Source: Stichopus chloronotus
Taxonomy: Eukaryota > Echinodermata > Holothuroidea > Aspidochirotida > Stichopodidae
Length of the DNA: 64,000 nt
Assembly (NCBI GenBank): GCA_021234535.1
Contig: CM037833.1
Coordinates: 26,524,892-26,588,891, forward strand
Reading direction: 5' to 3'
The notes under the pieces are model-generated. The model searched no databases, had not been told where the DNA came from, and was given only the letters and a program-made list of their open reading frames with translations. Positions 12,124-22,680 of the stretch are shown here, in pieces. A program made the position numbers and the translations under genes. The number at the start of each line of letters is the position of its first letter. The first letter of the stretch is position 1.

Positions 12124-12250
12124 GTGTCTCTAAAACCAAGACCTCTAAAACGAAGACCGAAGGTCTCTAAAACCAAGACCTCTAAAACGAAGACCGAAGA
12201 CCTCTAAAACAAAGACCTCTAAAACGAAGACCGAAGACCAAAAACCCATT
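12124..12250 (+). repeat. left terminal minisatellite (CTCTAAAACGAAGACC)
   Basis: Seven or so alternating units of CTCTAAAACCAAGAC and CTCTAAAACGAAGACCGAAG. The same tract occurs inverted at about 17117-17196 at the other end of the element. The motif is also an arm of the palindrome in each 360-bp satellite unit. Confidence 0.8.
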
Positions 12251-12337
12251 CAAATGACGAGCAACTAAACAAAGAGACATACACTGTTCTGCCAAACTGC
12301 CAAACGCATAGTCAATAAACGTATCCCTTTTCTCTGA

Positions 12338-13505
12338 GGGTCTTCGTTTCCGGTCTTCCTTTTAGAGATTTGCAATATTACTAAAATCTCTAAAACAAAG
12401 ACCGAAAAACGAAGACCTTATCGATATATCAACCAAAGCATTATTTAACCGACTTCCATTATCGGCGGCGCTCAAATAAGTATTTTTCTTGCAGTTTAAT
12501 TAAGTTTAACATATGTTGATGTTAATACCAGCAAGGTAGTACATCAAGTCGCTCGTTAGTAAAATGGATTCTTAACTTCGAAGCAATACAATGTAAATAC
12601 CGACCCGTTTATCAAATTTAAGGCTCAAAACTGTACGTGAACAACGATTTTAACCCTATTTTCTATGCGTTATGTTTATTTCTTGTTTAAGATACGGGTC
12701 TTCGTTTGCCGGTCTTCCTTTTAGAGATTTGCAATATTACTAAAATCTATAAAACGAAGATCGAAAAACGAAGACCCTATCGATATATCAACCAAAGCAT
12801 TATTTAACCGACTTCCATTATCGGTGGCGCTCAAATAGGTATTTTTCTTGCAGTTTAATTAAGCTTAACCCATCTTGATGTTAATACCAGCAAGAGAATA
12901 CATCAAGCCGTTCGTTAGTAAAATGGATTCTTAACTTCGAAGCAATACAATGTAAATACCGACCCGTTTATCAAATTTAAGGCTCAAAACTGTACGTGAA
13001 CAACGATTTTAACCCTATTTTCTATGCGTTATGTTTATTTCTTGCTTTAGAAACGGGTCTTCGTTTGGCGGTCTTCCTTTTAGAGATTTGCAATATTACT
13101 AAAATCTATAAAACGAAGAACGAAAAACGAAGACCCTATCGATATATCAACCAAAGCATTGTTTAACCGACTTCCATTATCGGCGACGCTCAAATAAGTA
13201 TTTTTTTTTCTTGCAGTTTAATTAAGTTTAACCCATCTTAATGTTCATACCAGCAAGGGAATACATCAAGCCGTTTGATCGTAAAATGGATTGCTAACTT
13301 CAAATACAATACACCGTACATCCCGACCCGTTTATCAAATTTAAGGTTCAAAAATGTGCGTGAACAAAGATGTTAACCCTATTTTCTATGCGTTATGTTC
13401 ATTTCTTGTTTTAGATATGGGTCTTCGTTTTCCGGTCTTCCTTTTAGAGATTTGCAATATTACTAAATTCTCTAAAACAAAGACCGAAAAACGAAGACCT
13501 TATCG
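12338..13505 (+). repeat. 360-bp satellite, left arm, about 3.2 units
   Basis: The block GGGTCTTCGTTT begins at 12338, 12696, 13055 and 13419, giving spacings of 358, 359 and 364 bp. Each unit starts with an 80-bp palindrome (GGTCTTCG... against ...CGAAGACC, centred on GCAATATTACTA). It then has CCTTATCGATATATCAACC, TTAACCGACTTCCATTATCG and CAGTTTAATTAAG, ending with CCCTATTTTCTATGCGTTAT. Units differ from each other by only a few percent, so the array is fairly young or homogenised. Confidence 0.9.
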
Positions 13506-14115
13506 ATATGTCCTGGACCCCGGCATGGCGGGTCCCTGAACCCCACCCATTGTGGGTTTCGTGTGCACAGTTTCAAATTCGACGAGTTCATTACATGCAT
13601 GTTGCCCCCCTCCCCCCTTCCCCCCCCCCCCCACTTACACACACCCGTCGCTCAAACCTAGATTTGCACCCCTGCCTCTAAGCCTATTACGAAATGTGCT
13701 TCCTAAAAAGAAGAAGCATTTCATCCTTGGATTTCCAAATATTGAATCTATGAAAAATGGAACACCTGCTAAAGTGTAAAAACATTCACATTCTATAATT
13801 CCAACATTTAAAAACTGTAGGCCCTAAGTAGATTGCAGAAACAGTACAACAAATGTATTGTTTATGGTAGAGATCCATCGTATGACCGCGTGTTTTCTTG
13901 GAATCAGTTGAATGGACGGCAACCCTCCACAGAGCTCTATTGCAGAAACCATCATGCTTTGAGTTTTGCGTCGTTTTCACTAGTCTTGCAAGCCTGTAAC
14001 AACCATTTTAACCAGTTCATGGTCTTTGAGGCCTTCGTAAACGATGTAAGTATAACATACAACACATAGAATGTGTGTCTTGGTAGTTCAAAATCTGAAA
14101 CCTCGGAAGAACACC

Positions 14116-14183
14116 CACGTGCCCACGTGAACCGATATAGAGCTCCATATAAAATAGGCTACTGTGTTGCTCCGTATATAAAA
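14116..14183 (+). promoter_or_regulatory. paired CACGTG boxes upstream of TATA-like boxes
   Basis: Two CACGTG E-boxes lie 8 bp apart (14116-14121 and 14124-14129). TATAAAA follows at 14148 and TATATAAAA at 14175. The order and spacing resemble a compact RNA polymerase II promoter (USF/Myc-type sites then TATA). No recognised gene follows, so any activity is speculative. Confidence 0.3.
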
Positions 14184-14637
14184 GGCAACACATCACATAG
14201 GCTAGGCCTAATTGTTCTAGTCTAGGCGGATGGCCTAGATTAGTCTAATTGTTTTCATTAATAGCAGGCTTTATCCCATCGAGGGATATTTTCACTGTTT
14301 AGGGTTATGAGGTTAGAAGACTAGTAACGTTAGGCATACAAACATAAGCACAAAGTGTTCTTAGCCGGGGGGGTCGAAGACTTTTTTTTCGGATCACTTT
14401 CCCGAGGGCCTGATTTAAGCATGGGTACTGAGGGACTCACGTCCCCTACAGAAACGGGCTTCCACAAAATGACATTTTGTGGGGTTTTATGGCAGCTGGG
14501 GGGGGGGGGGGGGTAGCTAGTAGTCCAAACCGGTCAGAGGTATACGAAACGGAGGGAATCCCACATTGTCGGTTTCCTCATTCTGGCTGTCTAGAATAAT
14601 TAGGTCTACAGGGTCACAATTACCGGTACCGTATATT

Positions 14638-14929
14638 CATGGGCGTCCGCAGGCATGGTCAATGGGGGGCAAGTACTTGCCCCCCCCCCTCCTGGAAAAT
14701 CAAAAAGTTGAAAAAACGTATAAAAAATAAAGAAAAACCCGAACAAAACGTGTTTTCACTGCTTAGGCTATATGCGGTGAGTAGGCTTTCGAAATGGCAT
14801 TTACAGCGATCTGGGAGGCATTGCAGGCCAAAATTTTCTTGTGCTTCGAGCCAGCTTGTGGTAGCGCGGAGCTTTTGCCCACCCCTAGAATTTTTTTACC
14901 ACTGAATTTTTTTTCTGTGCACGCCCATG
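14638..14929. mobile_element. 292-bp MITE with perfect 8-bp target duplication
   Basis: Terminal inverted repeats CATGGGCGTCCGCAG and CTGTGCACGCCCATG match at 13 of 15 positions. The element is flanked on both sides by CGTATATT (14630-14637 and 14930-14937), an exact 8-bp duplication typical of hAT-family transposition. It has no coding capacity and needs a transposase supplied elsewhere. It contains a poly-C tract and an A-rich centre. The intact duplication argues that insertion was relatively recent. Confidence 0.8.
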
Positions 14930-16376
14930 CGTATATTGATCGATAAATCAATGGACATAGGCCTACCGATCCGTCCGGACAATACAAGGGGGCTCAGGCA
15001 GCTTGAACAACGAATGGTGGCCAGTGTTTTTTCATTACATAAATGTATTTTAAGGGCAAAAGTTGTAGATCCAGACTTATCTTGAAACAACTGCTTGGCC
15101 TAATTCTCACTAATTCCTTTATATTTCTCTTCCAAGTATTTTTCATTGTATTTCATGACTTAGTCTAATATTGCATACCCAAGATAAAGCAAAGAGTTAC
15201 TCCTCATAAACTTTACAGTTCAGAGAGAAAAATGAGGTAACGTGATTCTCAAGAGACATTCATGAATCAGGGTTCACTGCGGTAATACTACATTAGGCAT
15301 ATTTCAATTTGGGGTGACTTTTCCCTTAAAGATGTAATTTTCAAAAGCGGAAAGGAAGAGGGACGAGGGAAATTATTGTTCTTTACTAGAATTAACAAAC
15401 TGAAAGAAATCGCTGATGCCAGTGGGAATGGACCTACACCTAACTAGGTCAATAGATATAGGCCTATCGATATCGATGCAGTCATCATCAAGCAGAATAG
15501 GGTAGCCTATGTCACTCCAGTAGCCTGGGCAGGAATTGCGAGGTGGGGGGAGGCAGACTGCGAACTTTGGTAATCCCCCCGACTGACTGGCATGGAGAGA
15601 ACGTCTATCAGGCTAGATGCAAAATCGTTCCTAACCCTTGCTTGATCTACTACAAGGTTGTAAGTGGAATGACAGCTGCTTTTATGTGCAACACAAATAA
15701 TAAATTACGTGTAGTGGATTGTTATAATGTTGTTCTGTAGATGCCCTATGGAAACCATACTTTTGAATCTTGCTCATATGTTTGGCCTTGCAAAGTTTGG
15801 AACAACTCTTCAACCTCCATTAATTTTACTTTCATCACTTCCATTCAAGGAAACCTGACATTAAACAACGTTTGGAACATGTTGGTTATATTTACTACTG
15901 AGAAAGAGTTTGGAATGTAGTCCGATAATATATTCATGCTTAATTGTTGGTAACAGAAAAGATTTTCATACCTTATAGCAGTATAGTTAAGAGTTTCAAT
16001 AACAAGAAAAGTTGTAGGCCTAGTTGTTTGTTTCTTGTTTGTTTCATCATTGCGTTAAACGGATTACGGAGCTTAACAGTAATTCTCTCCAACGATGTAT
16101 ATACAAGTCTTCATACAAAAGTATCAAAATCATTTAGTTGTAAAGATTAAATTACCTTCTTGTAGGTAGTAAGTTAAACCCCCTTAGTAAAGCGTAAATA
16201 GTATGGCCAGAAAAACGTTTTGTGAAATATACATAAGGTAGGTCAGTCAGCTTTCCACCCAGGAAACAGTAAAACATATGGTTAAGGCAGTTAGATAACA
16301 GCACCCTCTCAAAATGTGTGTTCGAGTACTTTTTTTAACCTTATGATGCGCTGATCAAGGTGGAATTATATACATA

Positions 16377-17015
16377 TATATTTGATAAACGGGTCGGGGT
16401 TTACGGTGTATTGTATTTGAAGTTAATAATGCATTTTACTAACGAACGGCTTGATGTGTTTCCTTGCTGGTGTAAACATCAACATACGTTAAACTTAATT
16501 AAACTGCAAGAAAAATACTTATTTCAGCGTCGCCGATAATAGAAGTCGGTTAAACAATGCTTTGGTTGATATATCGATAAGGTCTTCGTTTTTCGGTCTT
16601 TGTTTTAGAGATTTCAGTAATATTGCAAATCTCTATAAGGAAGACAGGAAAAAGAAGACCCGTATCTAAAACAACAAGTAAACATAACGCATAGAAAATA
16701 GGGTTAAAATCTTTGTTCACGTTACAGTTTTGAGCCTTAAATTTGATAAACGGGTCGGGATTTACATTGTATTGCTTCGAAGTTAAGAATCCATTTTACT
16801 AACGAACGGCTTGATGTATTCCCTTGCTGGTATTAACATCAAGATGGGTTAAACTTAATTAAACTGCAAGAAAAATACTTATTTGAGCGCCGTCGATAAT
16901 AGAAGTGGTTAAATAATGCTTTGGTTGATATATCGATAAGGTCTTCGTTTTTCGGTCTTCGTTTTATAGATTTTAGTAATATTGCAAATCTCTAAAAGGA
17001 AGACCGGAAACGAAG
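16377..17015 (-). repeat. 360-bp satellite, right arm, about 1.8 units in inverse orientation
   Basis: Inverse of the left-arm units. TTGATAAACGGGTCGG occurs at about 16380 and 16743, the CTTATTT...GATATATCGATAAGG block in both units, and the palindrome near 16590-16665 and 16945-17015. Copy number differs from the left arm, as expected when tandem arrays in inverted arms gain or lose units. Confidence 0.88.
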
Positions 17016-17415
17016 ACTCTCCCAGAAACTTGATACGTTTATTGACTCTGCATTTAGCAGTTTTGCGGAACAGTGTATGTCTCTTTGTTTAGTTGCTCGT
17101 CATTTGAAAGGGTTTTTGGTCTTCGGTCTTCGTTTTAGAGGTCTTCGTTTTAGAGGTCTTCGGTCTTTGTTTTAGAGGTCTTCGTTTTAGAGACACCCGA
17201 ATGCGCGCAACCTGGTCGGAGTCTGAGCTGCTACGGGGTATGCAACGTATGCATACTGTTCGACGATCTACTGTGATCGTTTTGCGATATACTGCTACTA
17301 TCGGCCCATGCTTGCAGTCAAACTTACCCAAAAGTGTATGAAACCCGCACCGCTGCTGGAGGCACCCAATAAAATCCTGCTCAAGGTAAAGCATCAATAA
17401 CATCGCCATAGAACC

Positions 17416-17700
17416 ATGGATATTGATAATATAGATCCATACATCGATGCAATTAGAGAAGAGGAAGAAAATAGACTTATACAAGGTGGCATACTGCCTG
17501 CAATCTACCACTACCGACAGCGAATCCACAGGAGTAGAATGTGGGTGAGACCTTGAGTATCAAGAAGAATTATCTTTGTTCAGTATGATAACCTCATGGC
17601 GGAGCTTGAAAGAGAATCTCATGGTGACTTCGTAGGATTCATGAGGATTAATTCCGAGTTATTCTATGAAATGGTGCACGTTCTCACCTATAGTTTGCAG
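17416..17700 (+). pseudogene. PIF/Harbinger transposase, N-terminal fragment
   Basis: This would be the start of the DDE nuclease that cuts and pastes PIF/Harbinger transposons. From the ATG at 17416 the frame contains an acidic N-terminus, RSRMWVRP, a TGA at 17554, then VSRR, QYDNLMAELERES and DFVGFMRINSELFYEM. This order (WVRP...SRR..G.Y..L..EL......F..F.R.....F..M) is characteristic of Harbinger transposases. The TGA falls where the family normally has a tryptophan. Homology stops near 17695, before any DDE catalytic residue, so the copy is both interrupted and truncated. It sits just outside the foldback-like element. Confidence 0.75.
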
Positions 17701-18037
17701 TAGCTGCTGAGTTGAATTGCGCATGTTCGCAGTACGTTCGCAGCACATTCGCACGCAGGCGGCGTTTGGACCAGTTTTTAGGGAGGTAAAAGATGTTTTC
17801 CGTACTGCGCTTGCTGGCGAATGTTCGCAGTGCAGCGCCGAACGACGCCGCATGGCACCGCACAATATGATGCTATCGCAGTCTATAGTGTAGTTGCTAG
17901 TTAAAACCAGATCGTGTTGGGAATGTTCGGCGATAAGTGCAGTAGATCGCAGAATTGTTGTAGCACATCGGCGAATAGACTGCAACCAGTTACAAGGTAT
18001 TTCTAGTTGCAAGCAGTTGCTTCATGTGCTCCGGTGC
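17701..18037. repeat. Harbinger-like subterminal motif region
   Basis: Repeated TTCGCAGTACG, TTCGCAGCAC, GTTCGCAGTGCAG and TTGCAAGCAGTTGC strings. TCTAGTTGCAAGCAGTTGC at 18002 is the inverse of the left-side string at 11932-11949. Confidence 0.4.
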
Positions 18038-18712
18038 CAGACTCGTATCCAGGGGGAGGGGGAAGGGGAGGGGCGTTCGAACTACCTACCCCCACTGAGG
18101 GAGGTCCATTTTCCAGCCCTGTGTTTGAAGGGTCAGCTATGAAATATTTTTTTATGTTGACATATTGAGGCCGAATTTCCGTTCACTTTTAGCAGAAAGA
18201 TAAAACCTTTCCACTTATGTCATAAAATGTATCCAGGCCCAAACTGACCACAATATCTCATCTCCGTATACATATACTATGTGGGGTGATGAGATAATAA
18301 GCTCAGAAATGAGCATGCGTGCATGGTTATGTCATGGTGGCCGTGTATATCATTGAACTAGATACAATACAAAACCCGGGACACACTGTCATGACAACCT
18401 GCAACACGACGACCACCCACCGCTTCTGCTGTGGTCGTGGCGGTGTGACCGGTTCCACGACTAGTGTTCAGTTGTGTCTCAAGCCGTCGCCGGGCCGGAT
18501 TACATATGTTCAATTGTAGTCGATCGGATGCAGTCGGTACATTTTAAGCCCTGTTCAAACCGCAACTGAAAAGACTTGGGAAGGGCTATTTCCGGCCACC
18601 TGTGGGGTTTGTAAAACTCAACCGATGGCTCCGCGCCAACCGATGGTGGCGCTCCGCTTAGATAGTCTTCACGAGTTCGCACCTCCTTGACATATTCCTG
18701 GCTACGTCCCTG
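18038..18712. mobile_element. possible degraded hAT-like MITE
   Basis: CAGACTCGTATCCAGGGGGA at 18038 and TTCCTGGCTACGTCCCTG ending at 18712 are only loosely inverse. The 8-bp flanks differ (TCCGGTGC and TGTCTACT). It may be two unrelated fragments. Confidence 0.2.
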
Positions 18713-19242
18713 TGTCTACTTTTTATGTAAATTGTCTACGACAGAAGGTCTTTTGTAGTTCTATAAAATACTCCAGATTGCCTTAAATCTGCAGATTTAA
18801 AAAATCACTCCGAGAAAATGTCCCCGGAACCCCAGCAACTGCATGCTTACGGCACTCGCCAGCCGTTTCCGTATTTGGAAAAAGGCCCACATCTTGGAAG
18901 AAAGACCCACTCCTCCACATGGGCTGACTACGGGCCTGGGTGTGCAGCAGAGCACATAAAGGAACTAGCGACTAGTCTGCAACCCATGTAAACAGTCGCA
19001 AACTGCTTGCAACTCGAGGCAGTCGGTGCGGAGATGTGGCAAACATTTTCAAAATAACCAAGTTGCAAGCAGTCGCAGTACGCGATTTGCTATAGTGTGA
19101 CCGGGGCATAAGTGACCTAGGACGCGCCTCTGGGTGTTGAATGAAAGCAACAAAACTAAAGTGTGGTTGCAACTTTTGTTGGGAACCTAAAAATTGCTGA
19201 TTTCCCTAGACTTGTCGAGGAGATTTGCCACCAGGGTATAGC

Positions 19243-19300
19243 CACGTGACCGGAACAAGATTATATAAAAGTAACGAGCGCGCTCACGGAAATGTAGTAT
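19243..19300 (+). promoter_or_regulatory. E-box and TATA-box promoter-like motif
   Basis: CACGTG at 19243 is followed by TATATAAAA at 19262 and then GC-rich sequence where a start site would lie. It resembles the promoter of an LTR retrotransposon or short transcription unit. No downstream coding sequence is recognised. Confidence 0.35.
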
Positions 19301-20368
19301 CCTGATTCTGACGGAGGGAGAAGATCAGGATTGTAGAATAAGACGAAGGAAGGCAGAAGAGGACAAAGCAGATGAAGAGGAGTCAGACACAAGAGAATCC
19401 ACTGACGTGTATCGTGCCAAGAGGACTGGACCACAGTTAACTTTGTTCATCGTTAGCGGTTGCAGTTCACTGATATGACTTGCCGATGACTCGTTTCGTC
19501 GTTAGTCGTGTGCCGTTTGCTCAATGGTGGATCGGATGATACAGTTTATCGATAGGAGCCGTTATCGATAGGACTAGCCGATTAAGTGCCGTTGGCATAT
19601 CGTTGGCTTCTACAGTAAACCGATAAGCCTTGCCTGGGATCGTTTGTTCAACGTTGGTGGATGTTTATCGATCAGACTTGCCGGGTGTCATTTGTTTACC
19701 ATAAGCTGGTACAGGTTATCTACAGGACTTGTTGAGTGCCGTTTGTTCATCGTTATCGGAAGCATCGTTTACATGAAGTTGCCGCATGCGCTTTATTTTA
19801 CCGTTAGTGTCTCGGACATCGTACACCGTGTATTCTTTTGACGTTAGCGCTGTTAATGAGAGAGGACTGACGAGTTTTGCTGTCTTGGGAGTCGGACATG
19901 TCCGTGTAATCTCTTGACGCCTGTACATTTGAACAAGACGGACTGCTGATTGAATGGTTTTGTGTCTTAGAGGTCGGACAAGGGGTATTGACGTGTACGT
20001 GTAAGTTACGGATTTGGTTGCTCGTATCCACTGTCAGCCAAGCGTCAACCAAGCAACGATGCTTCTATCCATCGGAAGACCTCCGTAAACTAGTGAGTCC
20101 TCGGGAATCATGGCTATCCTACTGTGAGCAACACTTTTACAGTGCTCGGCTGTCACCTGAAATACTTCCTTACGGATTTCGCGATCGTCTGTTGTATTTT
20201 TAACCCAAACGAAGACGGATATCTGTATCTGATACTTGATATTTTCTTAACTGATCTGGTGATCTCTCACCAGCAAAGCATTCTTCAAAATACACAAGGA
20301 TTGAGAAGACACGATTCCTTTTCCTTTGTTACAGTGTCACACTGTATGGTTGTAGATTTGTTTGCCTT
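19301..20368 (+). other. non-coding stretch with recurrent GTGCCGTTTG motifs
   Basis: The motifs GTGCCGTTTGTTCATCGTTA, TTATCGATAGGA and GACTTGCCG recur irregularly between 19440 and 19780, suggesting an old degenerate minisatellite or an untranslated retrotransposon leader. No protein domain is recognised. Confidence 0.35.
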
Positions 20369-20376
20369 TTCTCTCT

Positions 20377-21121
20377 CAGTGGCGGCGCCAGAATGTCAGA
20401 CTTGGGGGGCAAACTGAGGGCAGAGGAAAATGTTGGGGAGGCAAAGAGGCCTCGCGGGAGGGGGGTCCAGGGGCCCGCCTAAGGCCCATGGTAGGGTCCA
20501 GAGGCAAAGCCCCGATGAGGGTCCAGGGGCGAAGCCTCCGGAAGCTCTGAGGTTTTAGCATATCTCTGGGTGGAAAATTAAGCCCCAAGAGAGGTATATT
20601 ATTTATTTTTATATTATTTATTTTTTCGGTTGACCGTACTCCAAGGTTCCCAACTTTTTTCTTTGGGAGTACCATTTCACGTTTACGCGGTACCACCGAG
20701 TACACACACACACACATAGGCTACATACACTTCCATTCCTAAATTTAGGAAAACAACGACATTTCAATATTTAGGAAAACAACCACGTACCCGCCCTTCC
20801 CTTATGCTGGACGGTAAACATTCCAGAGGAAATTGGTCTGACCAGGCTGGCCTACTGTTGAAGTGGCTACGGGCATGATATGAAAACTGTCAGCCTGTGT
20901 AACATAAACAAGTCATTTATCAATCACGGTTCCCCGGAAGCTGTTCTTATTCAGTCCAATGCCAATAAATAGTTTTGTGATTAAATTAATTTTGGATGAG
21001 TACAAGATCTGATTGGGAAGGGTGTGAGAGCAACTGGGGGCAAGTGGGGGGGGGGGGTGGGTGCAAGGAAACAATCTGGAGGTGCAAATGCCCCCTCATG
21101 CCCTCCGTAGCGCCGCCACTG
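20377..21121. mobile_element. 745-bp non-autonomous hAT-like element
   Basis: The perfect 12-bp terminal inverted repeat CAGTGGCGGCGC is at 20377, and its inverse ends at 21121. The flanks TTCTCTCT (20369-20376) and TTATCTCT (21122-21129) form an 8-bp target duplication with one mismatch. Both the CAGTGG terminus and the 8-bp duplication are typical of hAT elements. The interior is GC-rich near the left end, has an (AC)n run near 20703 and a poly-G run near 21045, and carries no transposase. Confidence 0.78.
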
Positions 21122-21129
21122 TTATCTCT

Positions 21130-21999
21130 TCTTTGATTGATTTCTTAGTCCTTTCCTTTTCTTTTTCATTTAGTGGGCAAGGTACGTAGCAACCACACAC
21201 TCTGATTAAATTGCGTATTTCTCGTACATTCTTGCTCAAAGTATATCTGATATTGATTTGGTTTTTGAAGGATCAGTACGTACTCCCGTCAATCTGAGGA
21301 CATATATCGTAGGAAAGCGAATTGTCGATAAAACTTTTGTCAGTCCATGGAAGAAAGCCTAATTAGCTGAATTGTCTCACGCTGAGCTTTCGCAACACCT
21401 CGCCAAGGCGGTGAGGATGTTGCTCAAACGTTCGCCCATGCATTTTGCGACTCTTTAATTTTGCTCTTCAGGACTGCTTGATCCATGGGACGTTGCAATG
21501 TCGAGGGGGGAACGAAGTGTATAAACGGCATCACTCTGAGCTGGAACCGTCCTTCGTATGTGAAAATGTTGCCCCAGCACGGTTCTGTTCCATATCGATT
21601 TTCCAGAGAAGGTTTTCAAAGTGAAACGTAGAGAACCAGGCCGCGTGACTGAGTTTGTCCGAAGTACCGTCGATTCTAGATAGAGGAAACAAATCCTTCA
21701 CGGTAATATCATTCACTCTGCTGTTGGTCATCTCATACTTTCTTCTCAATCATGTCAGGCCAGTAAATTGCAAATGCGCAATTATCTCATCCCAACACGA
21801 AGTGTACGAGGAAGAGACATTGTAATCAGTTGAGCTGTTAAAGTCCACAAAAATGACACTTGAATGGTAGTCCACCTTACACCCGAAACTTGGTGGGTCA
21901 GTAATCCTTATGTGGGGGTAGGCCTACTTCATGGTATACTCATGACTTGGATCGGGATTACCAGCTATGGTTAGGGGTATTCAGATGTGTGTCTGTGTG
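21130..21999. other. unassigned non-coding DNA
   Basis: The flanking sequence is interrupted by the hAT element. No recognised gene, RNA or repeat. Confidence 0.4.
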
Positions 22000-22680
22000 T
22001 GTGAAAGAAAATTTCAATGTCAAAAATTGCGTCCTCAACTCCTCCGAGACCGTCAGCCGATGAGGATCAAAGTTGGTAGATACGTGACCCATGATATAAA
22101 GTTAAGTCTCCTGTAAAAATTGGAGGTCAAAGGTCAAATTAGCGAAAATCTTGAAGTCGCTGTATTTCTTAATCCAAAATGGCAAATTATACATGGGACC
22201 TCCAAATGTGTGACCGGTATACAAGATTTTATCTGAAAGAAAAGCCTTTTTCACGTGTTTTGAAGTCCATGGTCAAAATCAGGAGTCATATATAGGTGTA
22301 CATAGGTGTCCCATAGTCTGAAGTTGTGTCTACCGTCAAAATGTGAGGTAAAATGTCAGGGAAAATGTCAATGTTCAAACTAGTAAAAAGTTCAAATTTG
22401 GTGTATTTTTTTAGTTTAAAATGAATATTTACATGGGACCTCCAAATATGTGACCAGTACACAAGATTTTGTCTCAAAATCATGTTTTGCATGTGTTTAA
22501 GGTCAAAGGTTAAGTTCAGGGGTCAAAGGTAAAATTTAACACCGAAAAGTTTGAGATCGCAACTCCTACTAGACCGCAAAGCCGATCAAGGTCAAACTTG
22601 GTAGATAGGTGACCAGTAGTCTGAAGTTGTGTTGCTCGTCAAAATTAAAGGTCAAAGGTCAGAGGTCACAGATCAAATCT
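22000..22680 (+). repeat. degenerate tandem repeat, period about 240 bp, with DR1-spaced AGGTCA
   Basis: TACATGGGACCTCCAAATGT near 22192 recurs as TACATGGGACCTCCAAATAT near 22431, about 240 bp apart. AAGCCGATCAAGGTCAAA and GTAGATAGGTGACC also recur. It ends with three AGGTCA half-sites, each one base apart (22649-22668). Confidence 0.7.

Larger units (their letters stand above)
13506..16376. other. interior of the foldback-like element
   Basis: No transposase or host gene is recognised. The interior includes C-rich tracts near 13596-13632, a short GGACCCCG/CGGGTCC hairpin near 13512, a poly-G run near 14497, promoter-like motifs near 14116-14183 and a complete 292-bp MITE. The rest is plain sequence with short open frames lacking domains. 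Confidence 0.5.
12122..17197. mobile_element. foldback/MULE-like element with long satellite-built inverted arms
   Basis: The left end, GTGTCTCTAAAAC at 12124, and the right end, GTTTTAGAGACAC at 17184-17196, are perfect inverses. The flanks CGAATACGCGC (12111-12121) and CGAATGCGCGC (17198-17208) are direct repeats at 10 of 11 positions, consistent with an 11-bp target duplication of the kind made by Mutator-like elements. The arms (12124-13505 and 16377-17196) have the same order inward: a short CTCTAAAACGAAGACC minisatellite, a unique 100-bp block, then 360-bp satellite units. I see no transposase inside, so it would be non-autonomous. Foldback elements and Mutator-like elements are known for long or repetitive inverted arms. 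Which superfamily this belongs to is not settled. Confidence 0.6.
10928..19109. mobile_element. putative remnant of a PIF/Harbinger-type element with nested insertions
   Basis: TTATGCCTCGGTCACAC at 10928-10944 and its inverse GTGTGACCGGGGCATAA at 19093-19109 match at 16 of 17 positions. Between them lie a PIF/Harbinger transposase fragment (17416-17700) and inverted subterminal strings: GCAACTGCTTACAACTAG at 11932, matching 17 of 18 against the inverse of 18003-18020. The interior holds a foldback-like element and MITEs, which account for the 8.2 kb span. The 3-bp flanks (TTA and TAA) are not a clean direct duplication, so the two ends might belong to different copies. Confidence 0.35.

Noticed and set aside
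12313..13505. CRISPR-like regular repeats
   Set aside because: Period is 360 bp with no unique spacers, in a metazoan genome. It is a satellite within a transposon arm.
17089..17529. 146-codon minus-strand frame
   Set aside because: It runs antisense through the minisatellite tip and the Harbinger fragment and has no recognisable domain.
18038..18712. Complete hAT element
   Set aside because: Ends are only loosely inverse and there is no 8-bp duplication, so it is kept only as a low-confidence feature.
19301..20368. 5' LTR and leader of an LTR retrotransposon
   Set aside because: A TATA box is present, but no paired LTR, primer-binding site or gag/pol frame could be found.
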